Shown here piece by piece: positions 24,321 through 34,370 of a DNA stretch of 34,407 bases (its first letter is position 1; every line of letters begins with the position of its first letter). This DNA is from Chlorokybus atmophyticus (taxonomy: Eukaryota; Streptophyta; Chlorokybophyceae; Chlorokybales; Chlorokybaceae): positions 687,510-721,916 of the forward strand of contig RHPI01003009.1 of the NCBI GenBank assembly GCA_009103225.1, written 5' to 3'. Under the pieces are notes generated by a model, which saw only the letters and a list, made by a program, of their open reading frames with translations, had not been told where the DNA came from and searched no databases. Made by a program: the position numbers and the translations under genes.

Positions 24321-24519
24321 AGGTTCCCCCCGTTGTGGGCATATACAACGCGGGAATTGGCATAAATTATGGTATTCCCTATGCGGCTAAGACTATTCTT
24401 ATGCCCGTAGCTAAATAGCAGGGCGGGCATCGGTCACCGGAGATTGTAGTCTTATGGCGGGGTTATTCCATCGGCGAGTATGATAATAGCGGGGGTAGAC
24501 TGTACTGTTCGGAACAGTG

Positions 24520-25513
24520 TATAGCACATGCCTTAGCCAATTTTCACACACGATCGCAGCACATCCAAATACCACTAGCTGGAGGGCGGCGGCGGGGTGG
24601 CGCAGTAGGCGTCGGCGGCGACGAGGAGCAGGCGGTGTAAGTGGAACACAGGGCGGAGAATTTTCTTGCTGTCAGCTCATTTGGCAGCGGCTGCAGCGCT
24701 CGGTAGGAGTTGGGCGGGTTGTGAGTAGGAGGACAAGCAGGAGAAAAAGGAGAAGGAGCTGGCAGGGAGGCGCGGAACAGGCGAAGGGAAGGGGGAGGGA
24801 AGGGGGGGGGGATGACAATCCGCATATATCGGCCAACCCAAATATGTACGTAAATGTTGGCTCTTGATAGATGCCTCTAGTTCTGATCTCATCTCTCCAT
24901 CTCACATCATAGTGTGTATCTCTGGTGAAACATAATGATAATATGATTAGCACTGTGGTGCTGTATGTAAGAACGTGGTGCAAGGGTTGACAATTCACTC
25001 TCAAGGGTCGACCCATCCATTTATGTATGCGTGTTCGTGTTCGTGATCAGATGCATCTACTGGCTCATATGCAAAGCATCTGTTCACAACCAAGTGTGTA
25101 TACATTGTTGCATCTCTGATTGTCAGTGCACGGTGGTGCTGATGCATTCGAGGAGTAGTGGAAAAGACATAATTATTGAATCCCGTGGGCCAACCCATAT
25201 TGACTGCATATGCTCGCGGCCGCTCTGAATGGACGCATCTACGAGCTGCTACGTCAATCATCCGTTGGGACTTGAGTAAGCATAGAATAATGCGTGCTAC
25301 ATTCCTTCTGTGATCTCAAGTATGCAATTGAAGAATAAAGACAGAAGGGACAACTCGGTTTCATGCTTCATATACATATGCTTATGCCCGCTCTGGTTAG
25401 ATGCATCCCCTGGTGCTTGTTCCAAGCTTTGGTCTCCGTTCAGTACCAAGTATGCACAGTTGACTCATATTGCTTATGATGTGTGATCGCGGTGATGCAT
25501 TGCAGAGCTCAAG
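24520..25513. other. intergenic, purine-rich then ordinary
   Basis: A G/A-rich stretch at about 24700-24815 gives Arg/Gly open frames without support. 24820-25513 holds no recognised feature apart from repeated GATGCAT-like words and is probably the 5' flank of the YqaJ gene. Confidence 0.35.
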
Positions 25514-27108
25514 ATGCAGCACCCTTCATCATTCTCCGACACACATGACCTTTCAAGCGCCCAACAAGTCATCGTTGAGCGTTTAGGGTTGCAAACCACG
25601 GATGATGAACGCGCGCAGCTGCGCACATTGAAGCAAGGCACGCACGAATGGTTGACAGCTCGTGCTCGACGCTTAACCGCCTCCAACTTTGCTGCTGCCA
25701 TCAACAATCACCCCGTCATGAGTTCTAGCACTCTCGCGACCTACATGCTCAAGAAGGCCGCGGGTGAGTATGCTACCACATATGCATGCTTGCTGCAGCT
25801 CGGATGTTGTTTGCACATTCTCACATGCAGCCCACTACTTGCAGATCCAACTAATGAAATGCCGCGCACCCCAGCCATGGTGTTCGGCATCAATAACGAA
25901 GAAACAGCGGCGCAAGCATATCACGCACATGTGAAGTCGCAAAGTGATGGTTGTAGTGATGTGCAGATGTGCTCCACTGGATTGCATGTGCACTCAAGGC
26001 ACCATTGGTCAGCTAGTCCAGATTGCATTGCCTCAAGCGATGATGACATATGGTTGCTAGGAGTGAAGTGTACTGTAGACCCTCAGCCTTGGAGTACATT
26101 GCCGTTGCATGTGGTGGATCAAGTTGTTGAGAAGTTGGCCATCACAGGGTACATGCGCTGCGACATTATTTGCTGGAGCAAATCCGGCAAATTCAACGTG
26201 TTCCGCTTGGATTTCGATGAGTCTCATAAGCGGCATTGGAGCTGTATGCTGCTTCCAAAGCTGCACCATTTGTACTTCACATTCTTTGCTTCGCAAGCTG
26301 CAACATTGCTGGAGCCCCCACAAGGACAACAAGCTTCGGGCCCCACTGTGCCACAACCACACAAGTGGCATCGGCAAAAAGATACGTCACGCATTGGAGC
26401 GGAGCTAAAGATCATGCTCGCATCAGGTGTGTACCACATGAAGTGTACCCAGCAAACGCATCTATGAGATGCGTTTACCCCATCCCCTCCTCCCGCTTTT
26501 GTTTCCCTTCTCAACCTCTTTATAGCCAAAGCAACAATCGAGTTTGCAACGGTAGATGCACCATTTCAGATAATTTTGTGAAGATGCATCTGCTGACCGG
26601 TAACCATCTCAGAAGCACTGTTTTTGTTTTTTTTTTACTTGGTCAAGCAACGAGGCACATAATGCTTATGGTTTCGTGTGTAGGGGATTACAACCTGCCG
26701 CCTCTTGTGGAAGGTCAACGCGTGCATCCGAAAGCAAAATTCCAACAACGGGGGACTATCCATGTCTTGCAGCAAAACGGTCGGGTGATAGTGGCTTGGG
26801 AGTACACGGGAGGCTTGCCAAGCACGAAAGCCATAAACGCAACCTCCGTGCATGCTGCCATTATGAGTGAGTGACATGCTGTATACGGCTTTGCACAACA
26901 CTACATGTCAGCTTGCTCGTGACATCGCTCTTGTCAGTTGAACATGTGGCGCCAAAGCAAGAGGGCGATAAGGTGCAGGTGATTGGAGGTTGTCATGTGG
27001 GCATTCTTGGCAAGGTGGTGAGATTGGGACCTGTTCAAAGTCATGTATGCTTGGAGAGCGAGACCATTGTGCAAATACGTAACCAAATGTTGCAATGCGT
27101 ATTAGCAG
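25514..27108 (+). CDS. YqaJ-type exonuclease-like protein with SH3/KOW-like C-terminus
   Basis: Exons 25514-25763, 25845-26426, 26684-26866 and 26938-27108, all phase 1, giving about 395 aa to the last clear exon. Residues about 40-240 match the YqaJ/lambda-exonuclease PD-(D/E)XK family: QGTHEWLTARARRLTASNF, then VFGINNEETAAQAYH, then SASPDCIASSDDD (Asp143), IWLLGVKCTV (Lys158) and the helical QVVEKLAITGYMRCDIICW. The family's E-x-K reads G156-V-K158, so a catalytic Glu is missing and nuclease activity is doubtful. Two SH3-like segments follow: VEGQRVHPKAKFQQRGTIHV with RVIVAWEY, and a KOW-like GDKVQVIGGCHVGILGKVVR. Coding continues beyond 27108 only with a frameshift and TAA near 27233 (LEQLIINVEEFDPWLSNY, RRDASHIRARIVYRCR to about 27391), so the 3' end is probably decayed. 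YqaJ proteins in eukaryotes often belong to mobile elements; this link is inference. Confidence 0.65.
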
Positions 27109-27391
27109 GTTCGTGTCGGTGATTAGGCCCGCTTGACCCATATGACATTTGCGTGGCACTTGCTGCACGCATCAATGACAACTCATGCACGTGCTGCAGC
27201 AGAGCATCATGATGATGAGGCAGATGTGCCATAACACACTTTGGAGCAGTTGATCATCAATGTGGAGGAGTTTGATCCATGGTTGAGCAACTACCAATTG
27301 AAGAATGGAGTTGATATGGTGCTCGTAGAACGGCGGCTAACACGTCGAGATGCCTCTCACATCCGCGCACGCATCGTGTACCGTTGTCGCA

Positions 27392-28003
27392 GGTATGTGT
27401 TCTTTTATGCTTGCCATTGCCAACAAGACATGCATTGTAACGTCGCAAATTTTACACGGTGACTGACTAAGGACTGAGGGACTGACTGGTGCCTGAGCCT
27501 GCCTGAGCCTGCCTGTTGCTGCCTGAAATATTACTTTTGGACTGTTGGGTTTGCCGTTGGCTTAAGTGGACTGACGCAGACGGCCGCGGGCCGAAAGTGG
27601 TTGTCAGTGGCACTAACCGGCCAAGAGTTGTCAACCAGTTACCCTTTGGTCGATGTGCACAGACGGCCGTCGACCGGTAGTTACGGACAGCTGACAGCAA
27701 TAGCCGGCAGTTTCTTTGCCGTTACACTGCTGTTAATATGTGACCCTTGCCATTTGACAAAAGTTGGCAATTGTTGCCGTAAGCCAACACTAACATGCCA
27801 TGCAGCTTGTACAAACCTTGGACTGATTGTTTGGTCTTGCACCTAAAAGCCCACAATATATACAATGTACGGGCAGTGGTGAGAGTATGTCCACTTACAA
27901 CTGAGCAGCCGACTTGCGCATGAAACTATCCTATAACATTGAGTCTAGCTGTCGGACTCATGCGCAGCTTGTCAACCCGTGGTGCCTGCCTAAGAACTCC
28001 TCC
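27392..28003. other. intergenic, short GCCTGAGCCT and GGCCG motifs
   Basis: 27480-27525 carries CCTGAGCCTGCCTG short repeats. 27580-27790 is rich in GTTGTCA, CGGCC and GCCGTTAC words in both orientations and includes CACTAACCGGCC at 27612, which could be transposon subterminal sequence. No coding signal. Confidence 0.35.
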
Positions 28004-28859
28004 TCAAACCCCCTCCTCCTGTTCCTCCTCCGACGAGTCTTCTGCTTCAACGCCGGAGTCATCTTCATCCGCTGCCTCGCTCGCTGACAGTACAGCGGCT
28101 ACTTCGTCCTTCAGCTTGAATGTCAGCGCCTCGCCGTGCACGCGCATGCGCTTGATGGTCGCTTTGAGAGTGACCACCTGCATTTGGTAATGCTGTAAGA
28201 GTGGCGTGCTGCCAGAGGACTAGCCCATCAGCATACACACGCTTACCTCGTCTTCCGCTTTGTTGCACTCCGCCAGGCAGACAGTCAGCCTGCCGCGCTG
28301 CTCTTGGTTCACTCTGACCAACATGGCAATCTGCAAGCATACTGCTTAATTACCGCTGGAAACATTAAACTAGGTCATGGATTACCCGTTCGTGGTACTC
28401 CGCAGCTTCTCTTTTGCGACTTGTGAGCTCCCGCAAGTAGAAATAGGCTGTGCATTTGCGAGATTGGTCATGCTGTTCATGTGCATGACACTGGAGGTTG
28501 TGCATGAGGGTGTGCATGTCGTATTGACAATGTATGTCAAGTGCAAGATACTTGAGGCTGTGCATGTGCAAGATAAAAGAACCCTAGCATGTGGCATTGA
28601 CAGTGCATCGTAACCCACCTTGGTTATGCCAGTCTTGTTTGGTCCCTTCAATCATGTCGCCGTGGTCGCAGCTGCTGGTGGGTCGGATTTTCTTAGAGGC
28701 AGTATTGTGGTGTGCCTTTGCCCACTCGGATGGGGAGCCCTGTAAGATATCGCCCGAGTCACTGTTGTCATTGGATGTGCCCTTGGTAGTCTTGGTGGGG
28801 TTTGACACCGAGGACACCCCTCCGGCACCCTGCCCGCCCTGTGCGAACATGGAATTCAT
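28004..28859 (-). CDS. 186-residue coiled-coil protein with acidic C-terminus
   Basis: Four clean exons on minus: 28619-28859, 28386-28447, 28247-28330 and 28004-28177, with GT-AG borders and phases 1,0,0. The start is the ATG encoding MNSMFAQGGQGAGG. Residues 1-80 are Gly/Ser/Thr/Asn-rich and probably disordered. Residues about 82-155 are helical and charged (FYLRELTSRKREAAEYHER, IAMLVRVNQEQRG, then TLKATIKRMRVHGEALTF). The tail is acidic (EDSSEEEQEEGV) before TGA. I do not recognise the family. It lies divergently upstream of the Plavaka-like transposase and has no frame damage, unlike its neighbours, which suggests that it is under selection. A DNA-binding accessory protein of the neighbouring element or an ordinary host gene are both possible. 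Confidence 0.65.
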
Positions 28860-29011
28860 CCCGGACCTCGACCACAATGCCCACTACGCCCCTGGCAGCG
28901 CCGCCAACGATCTTCCAAACGCCACATACCCTCGGCATCACGCCCCTGTAAGGGCATAGCTTGGCGGAGCTATCAATGGTGTTTTCATGCGCAGGGGGAC
29001 TGACATTGCCA

Positions 29012-29211
29012 GAGTTGTCAATGGTACGAACTGCCATTGCCATTGTACAAAGGTACCATTTCAATGGTACCTTTGTACAATGCCTAGACCTTTTGGCAAA
29101 GGCATCTTCGTACCATTGAAACGGTTCAATCAGAATATATATGTATATAAAAATATCCAGAGACTCACCCTGGACGTGCAATGGCTCGATCGTACCATTA
29201 TAATGGTACGA
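29012..29211. repeat. palindrome cluster with AATGGTAC motif, left of Plavaka-like gene
   Basis: A perfect inverted repeat of 20-base arms with a 2-base spacer (29041-29060, 29063-29082) centred on GGTACCATT/AATGGTACC, a perfect 22-base palindrome (29190-29211, CGTACCATTATAATGGTACG), and additional single copies of AATGGTAC/GTACCATT near 29014 and 29112. These lie 160-360 bases upstream of the transposase start and look like subterminal transposase-binding repeats. Confidence 0.7.
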
Positions 29212-29257
29212 CGGAGCCAGTGACTGGCGGCCAAGTTTCCCGCCTCTGGCATGCAAG

Positions 29258-29308
29258 GGTAGCGGTAGCGGTGGCGGTGGCGGTGGCGGCGGCGGCGGCG
29301 GCGGCGGG
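29258..29308. repeat. GGT/GGC trinucleotide repeat
   Basis: A (GGTAGC/GGTGGC/GGC)n run directly upstream of the transposase start region. Confidence 0.85.
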
Positions 29309-29374
29309 TGTGCGTGTTGCTGGATATGATGCAGGTTACATTGGCGACACCTGTGTCGACGTTAGTAGTGAGAT

Positions 29375-32300
29375 ATGGGAGTCCTTTGTCCGTATTGCCA
29401 CATGCGCTTCGCCACACGCAGCTCGGTCTACATGCACATTATTAGCAGCAGGGTGTGCAAGCAGATCAAGCTGTATGTCGGCCAGCGTCCATTACAGTAC
29501 GATGCGGGTCATGTTGAACCGGGGAGTTTGATCCAGGATGCTCACATGCTTGATGCTGAAGGATTCCATCAGGAGACACACGCACAGCAGCAACATGAGG
29601 AGGAGGAAGTGAACGAGGGCTTTCGATGTGTGCGTGTGCCTGAGAAACCTATGGCACGCCAGCATGGAAGTGGAGGCGTCCCTTCGCACGCGTCGGAATC
29701 CAGGTGGTATGGCTCGGAGCATGCTCTTGCAGTGGCATTCGTGCAGTGCAACAACGGCCAAGGCCTGTCGGCCTCCGACATGGGGCGGATCATCAAGTGC
29801 ATCCGAAATGCACACTTCCTGACGGAAGAGCTCCAGTGGGAGACCGGTGTGCATGCGGCCAGCTACCTCCGGACCACGATTGCTTTCTCTCAGTCTGAGG
29901 TGTGTTCACGGTGTGCGGTGCATGTGCTTCAACCATCAGAGCCATGTCACATATGCACATGCGAGTGTGCTGCCGTATCAGAACTACGTGACGGCTGACC
30001 TGCGCAAGCCCGGAGACCCTGAGGATCAGGACATCTGCGTCACATATATGCCGGCCAAGGTCTGTGAAATGCAGTACCTAATGCAGTATCGATTCTGAGG
30101 CCAGCATAGTAAGTAATGCTCTTGGTCGGAGCATGTATGGCTCGCGCGGTTGTATGGCAATCCACATGCCGCCAATGGCTTCAATCTCTAGTACACTGGT
30201 GACGAGCACAGCTTTGGCCATCCTTCCACGGGCGATTGGTGGAAGGATGTGGAGGTGGATTTGAGGAGAGAGGTGGGGGAAGCGTCCTACTTGGCGCCTG
30301 CCATTCTGTACAGTGACAAGACCACGCTGGACAGCGCGGGCAAGCGCTCTGGCTACCCTCTGATGGCATCGCTTGCCAACTACAGTTGGGACATGTATGC
30401 TAGCAACATGGGGGTTGTTATGATAGCGCTTCTCCGCCGGTGGTTCACGCAGTGGCCGGGCATCCCACCTGGGCGCAGAGCAAGGAATCGTTCTCCATTC
30501 GGAAACGTGAGATTTTTTATGACGCTTTGAATGTAGTGTTAGGGGATGTGAAGCGGGCGAGTTGGGAAGGTCTGCAGCTCATCGACCCGAATGGCATCGA
30601 GCGTCGTGTGTTTCCCGCGCTTGCCAACTACATCAGCGATTTGCAGGTAGTGGGCATGAATGGTTGTAACCGGATGCAGCCTGCCAGCAAACAGTGCATG
30701 GAGGATGTTGTCAGTAGAACATCTGAGTTTGTCGTGTTGTAGGAGACTGCCACACTCGCACGCACTGTGTCGGGCAACCAAACACGACATCCTTGCGATG
30801 TTTGTCTCGTCACCAAATCAGATCTGTTGGAGATGGATGAGGACCGGGAATTGAGAACCGAGGCCTTCTACACACCAGCAATACGTCAGCTGCGGGCGGA
30901 CCTGCATAGCGGTGTTAGGAATGCACGCCAGACAGCCAAGGCTTTCAAAGAGCAGCACTCCATGCATGTCGAGGAGGTAATGGTCAAATTACCGGCATTC
31001 GTGAGGATGAATGGCTTTCCGTGAAACCAGGCAATGTGGTTTGGCAACAGAATGCACTGTGGGGTTGGCGACAGTCGCGGGTGCCGGGAGCTGACTGCTA
31101 CTCTCGTCTTGCCCCTGACGCAATGCATGTGCTGGGAGGCATCATTGACCACCTGCCTGCTGCTGTGTACGACGCCGCGAAGGAACGAATGCGTCCATCC
31201 ACGAGACAGATTCTGCAGGCTAGGCACGTCTTTGGTGTTGCTTTTGTGTTGAACACAAAAGCCAACAACACGTGCTCACGAGCAGATGTGCACAAGCTGA
31301 ATGCATGTAAGGCGACTCTGCGGGTTTCGCACTTCAAGGCACCCACAAGCACAGTAGATTTGTTTATGTCTGACCACTCCTTTCAGGTGGTGGAGAAAGT
31401 GGCGGTGCTGCAGCTGCTGCCGGTCCTCGCAGACGGTTTGCTGCTCGACAGTGAGGGCAACGATTTCTTCACCATTGCTGCCGCATCGCTTGCCCAGTGG
31501 AACAAGAAGTTGCTGAAGGCGCATGAACACACAAGAGAGACCCTGACCACAGCCGACAACGAGCTGGCTGCCTTCAAAGCTGCAGTGTTGCATCCGCTAC
31601 TGTCGTCATATTCTGCACAGAAGTCAGGTTGGAAGATCGAGAAGATGCATCAGCTCACTCAATTTGGGCCGGCAATTGTCAGCAGTGGACACCCAGATTG
31701 GTTCAGCGCCAACCGCATGGAGCAGACGCACGCTCAAAATATCAAACGGTGGGCGCGTGGTGGCAACAACCGGGACTACAAGGCACGTATCCTGAAGGCA
31801 TGGAGCTGTGCGGAATATGTGAGAGAGGATGGCATGGTCGTGGATCCCGAGATGCGCTCGGTCATGGCGCAGGCGCGGCAGCAGTGCTGTAATGTCATGG
31901 AGAAGACGGACAAGTTGCTACGGATGGATGTGCTGACAAGGAGGGAGTCCAGCCCGTACTGGAGCGGATCTGCGCGTAGCCGCCAAGTCGCCTTGAAGAC
32001 TCCATTTGCCGACAAGCTGCCTGCCACCCTGGACAGCTGGTTGAGGAGGGAACAACTGGAGTTGGCCGACGGGTGGCGTGCTGTTCGCGTGGTGAACGGA
32101 GGCGCAGCGGTGTACATGACATCAGGAGTTAGCATGGTGCGCGCAACTGGGATGTTCCATGGGCGGCCTTGGTTCTCTACACTTGAGTTGGAAGGTGATG
32201 AGGACGGTGTGAACGTGACGTGGTGGGCTCAGGCACTCCTTTTTCTGCGCGTGGTGGTGTGGGGTGGTAGCGGCGAGCGCGTGTGGAAGGAGGTCGTGTT

Positions 32301-32508
32301 TGTCCGCTGGTACACGAAGCTGGATGTGACGAGCGACACAAAGTGCATCGCTCTGGAATGGGAAAAGCGTCGAGGCGGTCCACATCTCGATGTCATGACT
32401 CTGGAGCAAGTAAAAGGCATTGTCCAGCTGCTCCCCATGTTTGACAAGGACAGCGCCCGTGTACAAGAGGGCAAATATTGGGTGAACGTTCACTGCACTT
32501 CCACGTGA
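29375..32508 (+). mobile_element. Plavaka-like (CACTA/CMC superfamily) transposase gene, frame-damaged
   Basis: The gene starts at 29375 with a zinc finger, CPYCHMRFATRSS followed by His and Cys (VYMHIISSRVC), as in Plavaka N-termini. Exons are read to 30108, then 30192-30646, 30743-30976 and 31051-32508 (486 codons, intact), with in-phase introns at 30109-30191, 30647-30742 and 30977-31050. Family-like segments are: FGHPSTGDWWKDVEVDL; LAPAILYSDKTTLDSAG (candidate catalytic Asp); IERRVFPALANYISDLQ; TRHPCDVCL; CYSRLAPDAMHVLGGII; KIEKMHQLTQFGPAIVSSG with ANRMEQTHAQNIKRWARGG and NRDYKA (candidate catalytic Glu in MEQ). Damage: probably a one-base loss near 30430 (exon 30192-30646 is 455 bases, one short of phase) and a shift near 30085. 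The region around 29898-29950 may be another intron. The last exon is long and open, so decay is slight. Confidence 0.72.
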
Positions 32509-32758
32509 CACATGTACTTGTCTCACTACTCTCAGTTTGGAGCATATCAGTCAGTTAGGCATTGCTAATCGTATGCTAAGACTTTTGCATGTGGACGTGT
32601 ACAATACCGGGCAGCTGTCACTGCACAACTGTCACCACAATCGAATGATCCATGCAACATTCAACAATCAGTCCGCCGTGTGGCATTAAGCATCAATACA
32701 GTGCACCACACTCAAGCCTCATAGTTCCATGACACAGGAGGGTACACACGGATTGACG
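32509..32758. other. 3' flank of transposase gene
   Basis: No coding signal. Presumed 3' UTR and internal element sequence before the palindrome array. Confidence 0.4.
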
Positions 32759-32763
32759 TTCAA

Positions 32764-33027
32764 GGACCATGAATGGTCCGTGACGCAGGACCGGGATTTT
32801 CCCCTGCTAAGTGAAATTGACGGACCATGTATGGTCCGGCTTTCATGGACAGTCGGACCATGCATGGTCCGAATTTCACGTGAATGGTACCATTGTCCCT
32901 TGGTACGGACCATTGAAGGTCCGGCCGATTACTGTTGCGTCAGGACCAGGTATGGTCCGGCCATCAGACCAGGGACAAAATCATATCATTACAATATTTC
33001 AATCAATACTGGTCCGGCTAGCGGACC
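32764..33027. repeat. array of GGACCAT..ATGGTCC palindromes, right of Plavaka-like gene
   Basis: Palindromic or near-palindromic 16-mers of the form GGACCATNNATGGTCC occur at 32764-32779, 32822-32837, 32855-32870, 32907-32922 (one arm altered) and 32943-32958 (one arm altered). The inverse form GGTCCGGCTAGCGGACC is at 33011-33027, and an AATGGTACCATT palindrome matching the left cluster is at 32883-32894. Confidence 0.85.
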
Positions 33028-33183
33028 ATGGACCGAATTGTATTATGGAACAATGTAAATATGAGTGCAAATGCAGTAAAAGTTGAGACATCTTTGCCGG
33101 CGGCACCGGCTACGCCCAACCTGCGGCGCACGAGGCCGCGGCCAGCTCCGCGGCGTTAGTGGAATGATTAGTCAAGAACACAC

Positions 33184-33256
33184 GCATCGGCCGGATTCGA
33201 ACCCAGTACCTTTAGCATATCAAAGACGACGCCCTAACCACTAAGCTACAAGTGCA
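33184..33256 (-). repeat. tRNA-like sequence with A and B boxes
   Basis: On minus, TAGCTTAGTGG fits the Pol III A box and GGTTCGAATCC the B box. The D arm (GCTT..GGGC) can pair, but the anticodon, T and acceptor stems do not close properly. It is probably a tRNA-derived repeat head or pseudo-tRNA, similar in layout to the one at 50-118. Confidence 0.5.
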
Positions 33257-34370
33257 CGTACCGGTAGGGTTGCATGGCAACCTATATCATATAGTGTATT
33301 GCATGCGCCGCTTGGCGACTGTCGGCCGGCGGCAGTAATTGCCGATGGACAGTCGGAGATTGTCACTTTGATAGGCCCATAGGCTGAGCCCATGCAACTG
33401 TAGCATTCATAGGCTGTACCAGTTACATGGACGGTGGCAAACTACATACCGGTAGCCGCGAACTCGGCGGTTGTCAATACGCCAGTACAATTTGTAGACT
33501 TGTTAGGGGCTGTCATTGTGACAATGCTTAGCAATAGAAGCCAAATTGCGACTGTCAATGCAGCCAGTGTACCTTATCGGGCTGTCGATGATTCTGTGGT
33601 CGCATGAGGCTTTTATAGGCCATTTATGAGGTTATACAAGTAAGGCTACAAGTCATAACATCTGACATTGCTTGCGCTTTCGTTTCGTACAAATCATTAA
33701 AACCAAACATACCATAAACTACGCCTAGCAATGCAACATGCGAACAGCATCAACATATGTATTCATGGTATGATGTTAACGGTTGTCAACATTATGATAA
33801 TGTAATAACCAACAAACTATATATATGTAATTGACACGCGCAACGCATGGATGTAAATTTGATATAATAATTTTTTTAGACTATGTAATTGTACAGCAAT
33901 CATAACACTTTGTACAATCACATTTTTATACATTATTTAAGATGTATATAATTTTGCATATGAAAGGTCTAATGCACATGTGTACGCGCATCAATATACT
34001 TACAACAATGTATGTACATGAAATAATAGATATGAAGTAATTGCACGGCTGCAAATTGCGGCCGCAATACGTCAACAATTTTTGCTTGTATACCTTAAGT
34101 GTATTCCTACATGCACACATGTATATTTATCAACATATATATACATATGCAGGTATACATATATATATGTGTATATATACACATATATTTATATGTATAC
34201 ACATATCCATATATACATATATAGGCCACAAGTGGACAGCCGCAACTGGTCGGCGGCTGTCAAGTTAAAGTGTAGTGGACAGCCGGCTGTCAATATACAT
34301 TGACAGCCGCCGACCATTTGCCACTGTCCACTTTATGGTAAGCGGCGACAGTCGGTGCGGCCTGTCATTT
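33257..34370. mobile_element. possible non-autonomous element with GACTGTC inverted ends
   Basis: Inward-facing CGACTGTCG occurs near 33316-33324 and in reverse complement near 34346-34354. Clusters of GACAGTC/GGCTGTC words lie at 33317-33600 and 34232-34366. Between them is about 0.6 kb of AT-rich DNA without genes, including a TA/CATATA microsatellite at 34133-34224. A foldback at 34230-34333 has 10-base outer arms (34230-34239, 34324-34333) and 16-base inner perfect arms (34248-34263, 34300-34315). Target duplication and exact ends were not determined. Confidence 0.4.

Larger units (their letters stand above)
21178..24502 (-). mobile_element. complete pogo/Tigger DNA transposon
   Basis: A 3325-base element with perfect 17-base TIRs (CAGTCTACCCCCGCTAT at 21178-21194 and its reverse complement at 24486-24502), bounded on both sides by TA (21176-21177 and 24503-24504). 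It carries one three-exon transposase gene on minus. Both ends contain a further direct motif, TAGTCTTATGGCGGGG (about 21222 and 24446), preceded by TCACCG, which are probable subterminal transposase sites. The CAG start and TA target duplication are the pogo/Tc1-mariner pattern. Confidence 0.92.
20930..24519. mobile_element. candidate TA-flanked MITE interrupted by the pogo element
   Basis: The left end CACTGCTCCGAAC (20930-20942) and right end reverse complement CACTGTTCCGAAC (24507-24519) match at 12 of 13 bases, and each is bounded outside by TA (20928-20929; 24520-24521). Removing the 21178-24504 insertion leaves an element of about 263 bases. TA duplication suggests a Tc1/mariner-class MITE. 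The short TIR makes this tentative. Confidence 0.45.

Noticed and set aside
24517-24867. Arg/Gly-rich ORF on +
   Set aside because: Produced by a purine-rich stretch next to the pogo element; no domain or splice evidence.
27109-27126. 18-base intron (GTTCGTGTCGGTGATTAG) extending the YqaJ gene
   Set aside because: It keeps phase and gives plausible coding (LDPYDICVALAARIN), but it is far shorter than every other intron in the window and the following frame breaks again.
28768-29256. Long minus ORF over the palindrome cluster
   Set aside because: It overlaps the 28004-28859 gene in another frame and reads through palindromic, AT-rich DNA.
27612-33157. CACTAAC at 27612 and its inverse at 33154 as CACTA-type TIRs
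   Set aside because: Only seven bases match, the following sequence differs, and no 3-base target duplication is present.
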